Shown piece by piece: positions 1-8,567 of a stretch of 64,000 nucleotides of DNA; position 1 is the stretch's first letter; each line of letters opens with the position of its first letter. A model generated the notes under the pieces. That model saw nothing but the letters and a program-made list of their open reading frames with translations, made no database searches and was not told the DNA's origin. The translations under genes were made by a program, and so were the position numbers. The DNA is from Solirubrobacter sp963736505 (GTDB taxonomy: Bacteria; Actinomycetota; Thermoleophilia; Solirubrobacterales; Solirubrobacteraceae), in contig CAVTOZ010000005.1 of NCBI GenBank assembly GCA_963736505.1, forward strand, positions 248,001 to 312,000, read 5' to 3'.

Positions 1-31
1 ACGGGCTTGAGGTTAGAGGGAGATGAGCGAT

Positions 32-682
32 TCAGGCCGGGACGGCGCGCGATGCGAGATGCGCGCCGACCTTGCGCTTGACGCGCTGCAGCGCATTGTC
101 CACGGTCTTGCAATCGCAGCCGAGCCGCTCGCCGATCGTGGTGTAGGAGTAGCCGTCGAGGTAGAGCGAGAGGACGCGCGACTCGAGCTCCGAGAGCACG
201 GTCGAGAGGCAGTCGACGAGCGAGCGCAGCTCCTCGGAGGAGATGACCTGGTTGACCGGGTCATGGACGGTCGAGCCGGGGAGCATCTCGTCGAGCGTCG
301 GCTCGGAGTCCGAGCTGCCGGCCGGGGTCGCCGAGAAGGACACGTAGCCGTTCAGCGGCGTGTGCTTGTTGCGCGTCGCGGTCTTCACGGCCGTGATGAT
401 CTGGCGCGTGATGCACAGCTCGGCGAAGTTGCGGAACGAGGACTCGCGGTCGGTCCGGAAGTCGCGGATCGCCTTGTAGAGGCCGACCAGCCCTTCCTGG
501 ATCAGGTCCTCGGAATCGCCGCCGACGAGGAAGTACGAGGACGCCTTCAAGCGCACGAAGGAGGCATAACGGCGTACGAGGCGGTCGTACGCATCTGGGC
601 TCCCCTGTTTCGCTAGAGCGAGGAGATAACCATCATCAAGCTGAAGTTGAGCTTGAGCCTTAGTGGGAGACAATCTAGCCAC
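32..682 (-). CDS. sigH: RNA polymerase sigma factor, SigH family
   Basis: Sigma-70 family factor of 216 aa, close to the 218 aa of Bacillus SigH. Region 2 is visible (LIQEGLVGLYKAIRDF, then FRNFAELCITRQI) and region 4 carries a helix-turn-helix near the C terminus (YSYTTIGERLGCDCKTVDNA). I chose the GTG at 682 because AAAGGA lies nine bases upstream and the protein then begins MARLSPTKAQ; the open frame continues to a TTG at 760 but that stretch is a stem-loop leader, not protein-like. It sits 138 bases downstream of rlmB, the same cysS-rlmB-sigH order as in Bacillus, where secE and nusG follow; those would lie just left of this window. Family is certain; its stress or stationary-phase role here is inferred. 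Confidence 0.9.
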   Translation of the reverse strand: MARLSPTKAQAQLQLDDGYLLALAKQGSPDAYDRLVRRYASFVRLKASSYFLVGGDSEDLIQEGLVGLYKAIRDFRTDRESSFRNFAELCITRQIITAVKTATRNKHTPLNGYVSFSATPAGSSDSEPTLDEMLPGSTVHDPVNQVISSEELRSLVDCLSTVLSELESRVLSLYLDGYSYTTIGERLGCDCKTVDNALQRVKRKVGAHLASRAVPA

Positions 683-697
683 GAACGTACGTCCTTT

Positions 698-718
698 CCA
701 GGGCCTTTTGGGCCCTGG
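698..718 (-). promoter_or_regulatory. Stem-loop just upstream of the sigH ribosome-binding site
   Basis: An 8-bp perfect stem (CCAGGGCC with GGCCCTGG, loop about 5 bases) whose 3' arm is followed directly by AAAGGA, the Shine-Dalgarno sequence for the GTG at 682. There is no T-run, so it is not a standard terminator. It could mark a processing site between rlmB and sigH or modulate access to the ribosome-binding site; neither is shown. Confidence 0.45.
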
Positions 719-820
719 CTCGTCGTGGCGCACACCTCCCCCGGCGCCGCTATTGACCAAGCTCGAGGATGCACATCGCTCACCCTCAAGCTCACCTTGA
801 TGCGACCTAGAGTGGCACGC

Positions 821-1846
821 TTATGTCGAGGCGTCAAGCCGCTGCTGCAACATCTCGTACAGCAGCACCGCCGCGGTCGCGCTCACGTTGAGCGAGCCGA
901 TGCGCCCGCGGAGGGGCAGCGCGACCAGGTCGTCGCACATCGAGGCGACGCGCGGGCGGAGGCCTTTGCCCTCCGCGCCGAGCACAAGCACGACCGTCCC
1001 GCGGTAGTCGGGCTTGGTGTACGGCGTCTTCGCCCCGGCGGCGGCGCCGTAGACCCAGGCGCCGGTCTCCTTGGCGCCGGCGAGGAAGTCGGCGAGGTTG
1101 CGGACCTGGGCGATCGGCAGGTGCTCGACGGCGCCGGCGCTCGCCTTCGCGACGGCGGCGGTGACCTCGGCCGAGCGGCGCTCCGGGATCACGATCCCGG
1201 TCACGCCGGCCGCCTCCGCGGTGCGGGCGATGGCACCGAGGTTCTGCGGGTCGGTGACCTCGTCGAGCGCGACGAGCAGCGCGTCCGGCCTGGCCAGCAG
1301 CTCCGCCGCATCGGCGTACGGGTACGGGTCCACGAGCGCGCAGACGCCCTGGTGGGCGTCGGAGCCGCAGCGCTCCTGGATCTCCTCGGCGGACACGACC
1401 GACAGGCGGACGTCGCCCCAGTCCTCCTGGGCGGCCGCCTGCGTCGCCCAGATCCGGTGCACGCGCCGCATGCCGCGCAGCGCCTCATGGACCGGGTTGC
1501 GGCCGTAGACGACGCGCGAGGACGCGTGGAACTCCGGCTCGGCCGCCGCGGCGACCGGAGGCGCGGGAGAAGGCGCCCGCCGCACCGGAGGCTTGCCACG
1601 CGTGACGGGAGGCTTGCCACGGCCGCCCGCCGGCTTGCCGCGGCCCGCCGGGGCGCCGCGAGACTCCGACGGGCCGCGCCCGCGGGACGCGGTGCCGCGC
1701 GCGCCGAAATCGTCGTCCCGGCTCCCGCGACCGCCGGCCGGTTTGCCTCCGCGACCGCCGGCCGGCTTGCGCGCCGCCGACGGCTTCTTCCCCGGGCCGC
1801 CGGAGGGCTTGCCCCGGCCACCCCGGGACGGGCGCCCGGGGCTCAT
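821..1846 (-). CDS. rlmB: 23S rRNA (guanosine-2'-O-)-methyltransferase RlmB, TrmH/SpoU family
   Basis: SPOUT-class methyltransferase that 2'-O-methylates a guanosine in 23S rRNA (G2251 in E. coli) using SAM. After about 100 residues, the substrate-binding domain begins (YGRNPVHEALRG), and the C-terminal SPOUT knot has the three family motifs: DPQNLGAIARTAEAAG, VLGAEGKGL and GSLNVSATAAVLLYEM. The N-terminal 100 residues are an unusual low-complexity extension of KPAGGRGKP-like repeats, basic and probably disordered, suited to RNA binding. Its ATG overlaps the cysS stop by 4 bp, so the two are translationally coupled. The core enzyme call is secure; the extension may differ in length if a downstream start is used. 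Confidence 0.93.
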   Translation of the reverse strand: MSPGRPSRGGRGKPSGGPGKKPSAARKPAGGRGGKPAGGRGSRDDDFGARGTASRGRGPSESRGAPAGRGKPAGGRGKPPVTRGKPPVRRAPSPAPPVAAAAEPEFHASSRVVYGRNPVHEALRGMRRVHRIWATQAAAQEDWGDVRLSVVSAEEIQERCGSDAHQGVCALVDPYPYADAAELLARPDALLVALDEVTDPQNLGAIARTAEAAGVTGIVIPERRSAEVTAAVAKASAGAVEHLPIAQVRNLADFLAGAKETGAWVYGAAAGAKTPYTKPDYRGTVVLVLGAEGKGLRPRVASMCDDLVALPLRGRIGSLNVSATAAVLLYEMLQQRLDAST

Positions 1847-3192
1847 ATCCGCACCAGCTCGGGCCCGTCGGGGCCGTCGCGGACTTCCCAGCCGAGCTCG
1901 TGCAGCTGGTCGCGCAGGCGGTCGGCCTCGGCCCAGTCGCGCGCGTCGCGAGCGGCGGTGCGGCGGTCGGCGAGCGCGACGACCTCGGGCGGCGCGTCGT
2001 CCGCGCGCGCCAGCAGCGCCTCGATCCCCAGCACGCTCAGCATCTCGACCAGGTCTGCATTCCCGACGGCCTCCTCAGAACGGTTCGCCTCGCGCACCCA
2101 GCCGAACAGCGCGGCCAGGGCGTCGGGCGTGTTGAAATCGTTCGCGAGGGCGGCGAAGAACGCCTCGCGGTGCGGCGCCAGGAACTCTGGCGAGGGGCCG
2201 GCCAGCAGGCGGCGGCCCGCGTCGCGGATCCGCTCGGCGGACCGCTTCGCCTCGTCCAGCCGCTCGTCGGAGAACACGATCGGCTGCCGGTAGTGCGCGC
2301 CGCTGAAGTACAGGACGAGCACCTCGCCGTCGACCTCGTCGAGCACGTCGGCGAGCCCGCGGATGTTGCCGACCGACTTCGCCATCTTGTCGCCGCCCGG
2401 CAGCTGCAGCATCCCGTTGTGCATCCAGATCCGCGCGAGCGGCCGCCCGCGGGCGGCGAGCGTCTGCGCCACCTCGTTCTCGTGATGCGGGAACGCGAGG
2501 TCGATACCGCCGCCGTGGATGTCGAACTCCAGCCCGAGCAGCTGCTCGGCCATCGCCGAGCACTCGATGTGCCAGCCCGGCCGGCCGTCGCCCCAGGGCG
2601 AGTGCCAGAGCGTGTCCTCACCCGGCTTGTGCGCCTTCCACAGCGCGAAGTCGAGCGGGTCCTCCTTCAGGTCGGCGCCCTCGACGCCCTCGCCCTGGTC
2701 CATCTGGTCGATGTCGCGCCGCGACAGCTCGCCGTAGGACGGCAGCGTGCGCACGCGGAAGTAGACGTCGCCGTCGCGCGCGTAGGCGTGGCCGGAGTCG
2801 ACCAGCGCCGAGATCAGCGCGACGATCGGGCCCATGAACTCGGACGCGTACGGCTCGGCGTCCGGGCGGCCGAGGCCGAGCCGGTCGGTGTCGGCGATGT
2901 AGTGGCGGGCCATCTCGTCCGCCAGCTCCGCCGAGGGGCGCCCGGCGGCCTCCGCGGCCGTGTAGATCTTGTCGTTGATGTCCGTGACGTTCGCCACGAA
3001 CTTCACTCCGTAGCCCTCGTGCTCGAGGAACCGCTTGAGCTGGCTGAAGACGACGAACGGGCGCGCGTTGCCGACATGGACCCGTGAGTAGACCGTGGGG
3101 CCGCAGGCGTAGATCCCCACATTGCTGGGATCGCGGGGGGCGAACGGCGCCACCTGGCGCGTTCGCGTGTCGTAGAGCGTGACTTCGCGCAC
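1843..3192 (-). CDS. cysS: Cysteinyl-tRNA synthetase
   Basis: Class I aminoacyl-tRNA synthetase, 449 aa, charging tRNA-Cys. Zinc ligands are visible: Cys in ACGPTVYS, Cys and His in WHIECSAMA and FPHHENE. The HIGH signature appears as HVGN and the KMSKS loop as GGDKMAKSVGN. The C-terminal DALR-like helical domain is shorter than in E. coli CysS. It is the first gene of the cysS-rlmB-sigH unit and overlaps rlmB by 4 bp. Only 41 bases separate it from the divergent hydrolase gene at 3234, so both promoters must sit within or overlap that gap. Confidence 0.96.
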   Translation of the reverse strand: MREVTLYDTRTRQVAPFAPRDPSNVGIYACGPTVYSRVHVGNARPFVVFSQLKRFLEHEGYGVKFVANVTDINDKIYTAAEAAGRPSAELADEMARHYIADTDRLGLGRPDAEPYASEFMGPIVALISALVDSGHAYARDGDVYFRVRTLPSYGELSRRDIDQMDQGEGVEGADLKEDPLDFALWKAHKPGEDTLWHSPWGDGRPGWHIECSAMAEQLLGLEFDIHGGGIDLAFPHHENEVAQTLAARGRPLARIWMHNGMLQLPGGDKMAKSVGNIRGLADVLDEVDGEVLVLYFSGAHYRQPIVFSDERLDEAKRSAERIRDAGRRLLAGPSPEFLAPHREAFFAALANDFNTPDALAALFGWVREANRSEEAVGNADLVEMLSVLGIEALLARADDAPPEVVALADRRTAARDARDWAEADRLRDQLHELGWEVRDGPDGPELVRI

Positions 3193-3233
3193 GCACGGAG
3201 CCTAGCCGCCGCGTTCCTGGGTACGGTGCATGG

Positions 3234-4457
3234 ATGGACGACCTGCGGGGCCGGGCTGCGGAGGCGTTCCGCTCGCTGCCGTCGCGCTACCTCGGCGCGG
3301 CGCCCGGGTTCGACGCCACGTACTGCATCCGGCTCGGAGACATCGGCCGTGCCTGGGAGGTGCGCTGCACCGCACACGGCGCGCGCGTGCGCGCGGGCGC
3401 GACCCGGCGTGAGCCCGACGTCGTGATCGGGACCGACGCGCAGACCTGGCTGGACCTGCGCGAGGGCCGCCTGTCCGGCGTGGAGGCGTTCTCCCAGCGC
3501 CGCCTGTACGCGCGCGGCGACCTCGACCTCGCGGTCGGCTTCGAGGGCCTGTTCCGGCTCCCCAACGGCCGCCCGCCGCTGCTGCGGATCCACGACGTGC
3601 CGGTCGGCCGTCTGCGGCTCTCGACGCTGACGATGGGCGAAGGGCCCGACGTCCTGCTCCTGCACGGGCTGGGGAGCGCGAAGGCCTCGTTCTTCGAGAC
3701 CGCCGCGGCGCTCAGCCGCGACTACCGCGTGCACGCGCTCGACCTGCCGGGCTTCGGCAACTCCAGCAAGCCGTCCACGGCGCCCTACGGCGCCCCGTAC
3801 GCCGCGCGGGCCGTGCTCGGGGCGATGGACGCGCTGGGGATCGCCAACGCGCACATCGTCGGCAACTCGATGGGCGGCCGCGTGGCGATCGAGGTCGGCC
3901 TGATGCGGCCGGATCGCGTCGGCGGCCTGGGGCTGCTGTGTCCCGCCGTCGCCTTCGTCAAGCGCGACTGGCATTGGATCGTCAAGCTCGCCCGCCCGGA
4001 GCTGGGGATGCTCCCGCACTCGCTCGGGCGTGGGCGGATCGAGCGCCAGTTCTGGGCCCTGTTCGCCGATCGCGACCAGGTCGACCCGAGCGTCGCCGAC
4101 GTCGTGGTCGACGAGTTCGAGCGGATCTACCGCTCGGCGGGCGCGCGGCTGGCCTTCCTGGCCAGCGCCCGCGCGATCTACCTGGAGCGCGCGTACGGGC
4201 GCGGCGGGTTCTACGAGCGCCTGGCGGACCTCGAGCCGCCCGCGCTGTTCGTATGGTCCTCGCACGACCGGCTGATCCCGGAGCGCTTCCGCCACCACGT
4301 CGAGCGCGCGCTGCCGAGCGCCGAGCAGGTCGTGCTCCAGGGCACCGGCCACGTCCCGCAGGTCGAGCGGCCGGAGCGCACGAACGGCCTGCTCTCGCGC
4401 TTCTTCGCCCGCGTCGACGCGCTCGGCGGCTCACGCGCGCGGCTGAAGGCGGCGTAG
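3234..4457 (+). CDS. SCP2-like lipid-binding domain fused to alpha/beta hydrolase
   Basis: 407 aa with two parts. Residues 1-115 resemble an SCP2 sterol-carrier fold (EPDVVIGTDAQTWLDLREG, GDLDLAVGFEGLF). Residues 125-395 are an alpha/beta hydrolase: oxyanion region LLHGLGSAK, nucleophile elbow GNSMGG, acid in SSHDRLIP and histidine in GTGHVPQVERPE. It probably hydrolyses a hydrophobic ester or thioester delivered by its own lipid-binding domain; the substrate is unknown. It leads a tight plus-strand run with an acyltransferase, an SRPBCC protein and a small CxxC protein, pointing to lipid metabolism. Domain calls are firm, the substrate is not. Confidence 0.85.
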   Translation: MDDLRGRAAEAFRSLPSRYLGAAPGFDATYCIRLGDIGRAWEVRCTAHGARVRAGATRREPDVVIGTDAQTWLDLREGRLSGVEAFSQRRLYARGDLDLAVGFEGLFRLPNGRPPLLRIHDVPVGRLRLSTLTMGEGPDVLLLHGLGSAKASFFETAAALSRDYRVHALDLPGFGNSSKPSTAPYGAPYAARAVLGAMDALGIANAHIVGNSMGGRVAIEVGLMRPDRVGGLGLLCPAVAFVKRDWHWIVKLARPELGMLPHSLGRGRIERQFWALFADRDQVDPSVADVVVDEFERIYRSAGARLAFLASARAIYLERAYGRGGFYERLADLEPPALFVWSSHDRLIPERFRHHVERALPSAEQVVLQGTGHVPQVERPERTNGLLSRFFARVDALGGSRARLKAA

Positions 4458-4476
4458 GGCGGGTAGGCGAGGTCGC

Positions 4477-5466
4477 ATGAGCGCGACGGCACAGAACGGG
4501 CACGGCCACGCGGCCGAGGCGAGACGGGTGCTCGCGGGCGCCGCGGCGCCGGACTCCGAGCCGTCGCCGGGCGCCGACGCCGCCTCCGGCGTGCTCGGCA
4601 CCGCCCGCGGCCTGCTGGCGGCCGGCGCCTCCGCGGTCACCGCCCTCCCGCGCGCGATCGCCGGCCGCGTCCCGCCGGCCGACCTCGACGAGCGCGACCC
4701 GGACTACATCCGCGAGACGCTGCCGCGCCTGTGGCTCGCGTCCTCGCTGTGGTATCGCGGCGAGGTGCGCGGCCTCGGGAACGTGCCCGAGACCGGCCCG
4801 GTCCTGCTCGTCGGCAACCACTCGGGCGGCAACCTCACGCCCGACACGCTCGTCTTCACGCTCGCGTTCTCGACCTATTTCGGGGTCGAGCGCGCGTTCC
4901 ACCAGCTCGCGCACAACCTCGTGCTCTCCTACCCCGGGCTCTCGTTCCTGCGCAAGTACGGCACGGTCGCGGCGTCGCACGAGAACGCGCGCCGCGCGCT
5001 CGAGGCGGGCGCCGCCGTGCTCGTGTACCCGGGCGGCGACTACGAGGTCCACCGCCCCAGCTGGCACCGCAACCGGATCGACTTCGGCGGCCGCAAGGGC
5101 TTCATCCGGCTCGCGATCGACCAGGACGTCCCGCTCGTGCCGGTCGTCGGCATCGGCGGGCAGGAGACGGCGCTGTTCCTCTCGCGCGGCGAGCACCTCG
5201 CCAAGGCGCTCGGGCTGGACCGCCTGCTGCGGCTGAAGGTGCTGCCGATCTCGCTCGCGCTGCCGTGGGGCATCAACGTCGGTGACATGCTCGGCCATAT
5301 CCCGCTGCCGGCGAAGATCACCGTCGAGGCGCTGCCGCCGATCCACCTGCGCGAGGAGTTCGGGCCAGAGCCCGATGTCGACGAGGTCTACGAGCACGTC
5401 GTACGGCTGATGCAGGAGACGCTCGACGCGCTCAGCGCCGAGCGCCGCTTCCCGGTGCTGGGATGA
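4477..5466 (+). CDS. Lysophospholipid acyltransferase family protein (PlsC-like)
   Basis: 329 aa. Residues 1-65 are low complexity; the acyltransferase core follows. The catalytic block is VGNHSGGNLTPDT, with the acceptor-binding block at VYPGGDYEVHRP and a third block VPLVPVVGIGGQET. The NHSGG variant with a distant Asp belongs to a mycobacterial/actinobacterial branch that transfers acyl chains to glycerophospholipids or related lipids at the membrane. It follows the SCP2-hydrolase by 19 bp and overlaps the next gene by 4 bp, so the three are likely one operon. Acyl donor and acceptor cannot be read from the sequence. Confidence 0.85.
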   Translation: MSATAQNGHGHAAEARRVLAGAAAPDSEPSPGADAASGVLGTARGLLAAGASAVTALPRAIAGRVPPADLDERDPDYIRETLPRLWLASSLWYRGEVRGLGNVPETGPVLLVGNHSGGNLTPDTLVFTLAFSTYFGVERAFHQLAHNLVLSYPGLSFLRKYGTVAASHENARRALEAGAAVLVYPGGDYEVHRPSWHRNRIDFGGRKGFIRLAIDQDVPLVPVVGIGGQETALFLSRGEHLAKALGLDRLLRLKVLPISLALPWGINVGDMLGHIPLPAKITVEALPPIHLREEFGPEPDVDEVYEHVVRLMQETLDALSAERRFPVLG

Positions 5467-5951
5467 GGATCGCCGAGCACTGCGACGTCGCCGCGCCGCC
5501 CGCGCTCGTGTGGGAGCAGGTCTCCGACCCCGCCCGGGTGCTGCATTTCTTCGCCGGCGTCACGCGCTGGGAGGTCGACGGCGCGCTGCGCACCGGCCTC
5601 GGCGCGCGCTACCGCATGCTCCTGCGCGTCGGGTCCGCGGAGGTCGGCGGGCTGATCGAGATCGTCGAGTTCTCGCCCGAGCGCGACCTCGCCTGGACGT
5701 CGGTCACCGGCGTCGACCAGCACGGCCGCTGGCGCCTGCGCCCGCTCCCCGACGGCCGCACGCGCGTCGAGCTGCGGCTCCAGTACGGCGTCGCCGGCGG
5801 CGGCATCTGGTCCTGGCTGTCGGAGCAGATCGCAGGCCCCACCGTCCGCGGCCACGCCCGCCGCACGCTCGCCCAGCTCAAGCGGACGGTCGAGCACGAG
5901 CAGCTCCGCGCGGCCGCCGCGCAGCGCAAGGCGGCCCGCGCTACAACCTGA
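5463..5951 (+). CDS. SRPBCC (START/Bet v1-like) family protein
   Basis: 162 aa, single SRPBCC domain: HCDVAAPPALVWEQVSDP at the start, a beta grip, and a C-terminal helix (GHARRTLAQLKRTVEHE). Such proteins bind hydrophobic ligands in a helix-grip cavity; many are annotated polyketide cyclase/dehydrase without evidence. The ATG overlaps the stop of the acyltransferase (ATGA), so it is coupled to it and probably binds a lipid intermediate of the same pathway. Function beyond ligand binding is unknown. Confidence 0.8.
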   Translation: MRIAEHCDVAAPPALVWEQVSDPARVLHFFAGVTRWEVDGALRTGLGARYRMLLRVGSAEVGGLIEIVEFSPERDLAWTSVTGVDQHGRWRLRPLPDGRTRVELRLQYGVAGGGIWSWLSEQIAGPTVRGHARRTLAQLKRTVEHEQLRAAAAQRKAARATT

Positions 5952-5953
5952 GC

Positions 5954-6142
5954 ATGGGAACCGCACCCGAGCCGACGCGCCGTCATAACGGCCCGACGTG
6001 CGAGGGCGAGGAGATCTGCCACATCGTGACCGAGGAGGACCCGGACACGGCGCTGTGCGGCAAGGACGTCACCGGCTGGCCGTGGAACCCGCCGTGGCCC
6101 TACTGCGTGGTCTGCCTCGACCTCGCGTCGTTCAACGCCTGA
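5954..6142 (+). CDS. Small zinc-ribbon-like protein, actinobacterial CxxC type
   Basis: 62 aa starting three bases after the SRPBCC stop. It has four spaced cysteines plus a histidine: C16, C22, H23, C35 in ALCGK, and a C-terminal YCVVC pair. The pattern HIV..ED..TALCGK...CVVC resembles DUF3039-like small actinobacterial proteins that probably bind one zinc ion; that similarity is from memory. The role is unknown. It is fourth in the lipid run and overlaps the end of the convergent DUF1835 gene by 11 bp. Confidence 0.6.
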   Translation: MGTAPEPTRRHNGPTCEGEEICHIVTEEDPDTALCGKDVTGWPWNPPWPYCVVCLDLASFNA

Positions 6143-7097
6143 GGCGCTCGGTCGCCTCGTCCCAGCGCCAGTCCGTCTCGCGCATCCGCACGCCGCCGAC
6201 CCAGCGGTCGGTGACGTGGCTCGCCTCGCCCGCCAGCACGCGCTCGCCGAGCGCGGTGCGCGCGTCGCCCGCGACGAGGCCGCCTTCCGCCAGCCGCTCG
6301 AGCGCGCGGAACGCGAACGTGTCGCCGAGGAACGGCCGCGCCTCCTTCGCGCTCGCCCGCAGGAACGCCTCCGCCGGCGTGCCGGGCAGCGCGGCCAGCA
6401 GGCGGCGCTCGGTCAGCGACAGGCCGTCGCGCGCCGACGGGTACTCGCGGGCGAGCCGGCCGAACGCCTCGCCGAGGAAGCGCAGCTCCGGCGAGCGCGC
6501 GTCGATCATCGCCGCGACGGCCGCCGGGTCGGGCGAGCGCAGCGCGTCCCAGGCGCGCACGGCCAGCGCCATCGCGTCCGCCGTCAGGCCCGTCGCCGCC
6601 TGTGCCGCGACGGCGCGCAGCTGGGCCGCGTAGAGCTCGCCGAGGCCGCCGAAGCGCGCCACGCCTGGCACCTCGCCGACGGAGACCAGCGTGATCCGGT
6701 CCGGGTCGGTGTCGCGCAGCCGCGCGAGGATCTCGGCGATCTGCAGCTGGTCATAGAGGTCGGCCTCGAACCACAGCACGAACGTGCCGCGGTGCTCGTC
6801 GAGCGTCCGGTCGCGCTCCTCGAACAGGCTCACGTCGACGCCCATGAACTCGGCGCGGGCGCGGCGGCGCACGTCGTCCGGCCCCGGCAGGACCGGGCCC
6901 TCGTGCAGCGCGTCGCGCCACGGCAGGATGCGCTGCGCGAGGCCGGTGCGCGAGAGCTCGGCGACCGTCGAGTCGCCGTTGGTCACGTGCAGCTCGTCCG
7001 GCCCTCCGAGCAGCTGCGCCCGGGCCGCGGCGTAGGACTCGCCGGTGCGGGTCATGCGGGCGCGGACGCGCCGCTTGAATTCGGCGTTGCGGGTCAT
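6132..7097 (-). CDS. DUF1835 domain-containing protein
   Basis: 321 aa from the ATG at 7097, chosen because AGGAG lies seven bases upstream; the frame stays open to 7166 but the extra residues are low complexity. The N terminus (RNAEFKRRVRARMTRTGE) is a basic helical tag also seen on unrelated actinobacterial proteins. The DUF1835 core follows: LHVTNGDSTVAEL, then LPWRDALHEGPVLPG and a DUF3658-like C-terminal helical region. The biochemical role of DUF1835 is not known. It stands alone on the minus strand, convergent with the lipid run. Confidence 0.75.
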   Translation of the reverse strand: MTRNAEFKRRVRARMTRTGESYAAARAQLLGGPDELHVTNGDSTVAELSRTGLAQRILPWRDALHEGPVLPGPDDVRRRARAEFMGVDVSLFEERDRTLDEHRGTFVLWFEADLYDQLQIAEILARLRDTDPDRITLVSVGEVPGVARFGGLGELYAAQLRAVAAQAATGLTADAMALAVRAWDALRSPDPAAVAAMIDARSPELRFLGEAFGRLAREYPSARDGLSLTERRLLAALPGTPAEAFLRASAKEARPFLGDTFAFRALERLAEGGLVAGDARTALGERVLAGEASHVTDRWVGGVRMRETDWRWDEATERLRR

Positions 7098-7224
7098 CGT
7101 CGTCTCCTCGCCGCGTCGCGGTGCCCCCAGGCGGCCGCCGCGGACGGGCGGGCTCGACGATGTCATGGAACGCCGCTCCGGGAGGTCGTGCCTCCCTTTG
7201 CCTCCCAGAGGCGGCGGGCCGGGG

Positions 7225-7266
7225 CCGCCGCACGGAGGTTCGGCGCGGAGCGCCGCCGTGCGGCGG
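7225..7266 (-). terminator. Stem-loop downstream of ispF
   Basis: An 11-bp perfect inverted repeat (CCGCCGCACGG / CCGTGCGGCGG) with a 20-base GC-rich loop starting 6 bases after the ispF stop. No T-run follows on either strand, so it is at most a weak intrinsic terminator or a 3'-end stabiliser. The rest of 7098-7272 shows no gene. Confidence 0.45.
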
Positions 7267-7272
7267 ATGTTC

Positions 7273-7740
7273 TCAGGCGCGCGCGGCCAGCGTCGCGACG
7301 GCGAGCGCGGCGACGCCCTCCTCGCGCCCGACGAAGCCCATCCCCTCGCCTGTCGTCGCCTTCACCGAGACCGACGCGCCGACGGCCTCGCGCAGCCGCG
7401 CCGCGATCGCCTCGCGGTGCGGCGCGAGCTTCGGGCGCTCCATCACGACGGTCGCGTCGACGTGCTCGATCGCCCAGCCCTGGGCGGCGACGCGCGCGAC
7501 GACCTCGCGCAGGAGCGCGATCGAGTCGGCGTCCTTGAAGCGCGCGTCGGTGTCCGGGAAGTGCTGGCCGATGTCGCCCATGTCCGCCGCGCCGAGGATC
7601 GCGTCGGTGATCGCGTGCGCGAGCACGTCGGCGTCGGAGTGGCCGGCCAGGCCGCGCGTGTGCGGGATCTCGACGCCGCCGAGGACGAGCCGGCGGCCCT
7701 CGGCGAAGCGGTGCGAGTCGAAGCCGAGGCCGACTCTCAC
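7273..7740 (-). CDS. ispF: 2-C-methyl-D-erythritol 2,4-cyclodiphosphate synthase
   Basis: 155 aa, standard length. MEP pathway enzyme that cyclises CDP-ME 2-phosphate to ME-2,4-cyclodiphosphate with release of CMP, on the way to isopentenyl diphosphate. Metal ligands Asp and His are in GLGFDSHRF and the third His in SDADVLAHAITDA; the CMP/phosphate loop ATTGEGMGFVG is near the C terminus. The start is the GTG at 7740, which overlaps the stop of the PHP gene (GTGA). ispD lies one gene upstream, so two MEP steps share the operon with a PHP phosphoesterase between them. Confidence 0.95.
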   Translation of the reverse strand: MRVGLGFDSHRFAEGRRLVLGGVEIPHTRGLAGHSDADVLAHAITDAILGAADMGDIGQHFPDTDARFKDADSIALLREVVARVAAQGWAIEHVDATVVMERPKLAPHREAIAARLREAVGASVSVKATTGEGMGFVGREEGVAALAVATLAARA

Positions 7741-8567
7741 CCGAGCGGCTCCAGCCGCCGCTCGCGGCGCTCGAACACGGCGATCTCGGTCACGCCGCAG
7801 TCCTTCAGCAGCTCCTGGGCCTTGTCGTAGCCGAACCCGAGCTGCTCGGGCAGATGCGCGTCGCTGGAGAGCGCGATCGGCACGCCGGCGTCGACCGCCA
7901 TCTCGATCATCGCGCGGTCCGGGTAGATCTCGCCGACCGGCTTGCGCAGGCCCGCGGTGGAGACCTCGATCGCGACGTTCGCGTCGAGCATCGCCTCGAT
8001 CGCCGGCTCGTAATAGCGGCGCAGATCGGTGTCCGGGAGCGGGCGCGCGCTGCCCCAGATCTTCACCAGGTCCGGGTGGGCGATGATGTCGTACATCCCC
8101 GTCTGCGCCGACCGGGCGAGCGTCTCGAAGTAGCGCTTCCACACGCGCTCCGCCGACGTCTCATGCCGCCACACGTCGGTCTCGTCGTCGACGTCGACGG
8201 CGAAGTCGCCGAGGAAGTGGACCGAGCCGACGACGTAGTCCCACTCGTGCGAGTCGAGCAGGTTCGCCATCCGGTCCTCGCGGCCGGACACGAAGTCGGC
8301 CTCGATCCCGAGCCGCAGGTCGGTCTCCTCGCGCACGAAGCCGACGTAGGCGTCGAGGTCGTCGGTCGCCCAGCGCCGCCACCACGGGTGCTGCCACACG
8401 TCCAGCGCGGCGGTGAAGCGGTGGACGTGCTCGGCGACGCCGAGCTCCGCGATGTCCTTCTCGGACGCGGCCTCGCGGTAGCGCTCGGCGTTGGCGGCGG
8501 TGAAGTAGCGCTCCGGGGGCGTGCCCTCGTCGTCGGGGCGCAGGTGCACGTGGTAGTCGGTCAGCAT
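7737..8567 (-). CDS. PHP domain phosphoesterase, histidinol-phosphatase-like
   Basis: 276 aa from the ATG at 8567 (MLTDYHVHLRP). PHP metal-binding motifs are present: DYHVH at the N terminus, LGIEADF, AHPDLVKIWG and LSSDAHLPEQLG. The closest described family is histidinol-phosphate phosphatase HisK, the last phosphatase step of histidine synthesis, but PHP proteins also act on other phosphate esters, so the substrate is open. The start lies inside the end of ispD (7-bp overlap) and the stop overlaps ispF, so it is fully embedded in the isp operon. Confidence 0.8.
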   Translation of the reverse strand: MLTDYHVHLRPDDEGTPPERYFTAANAERYREAASEKDIAELGVAEHVHRFTAALDVWQHPWWRRWATDDLDAYVGFVREETDLRLGIEADFVSGREDRMANLLDSHEWDYVVGSVHFLGDFAVDVDDETDVWRHETSAERVWKRYFETLARSAQTGMYDIIAHPDLVKIWGSARPLPDTDLRRYYEPAIEAMLDANVAIEVSTAGLRKPVGEIYPDRAMIEMAVDAGVPIALSSDAHLPEQLGFGYDKAQELLKDCGVTEIAVFERRERRLEPLG

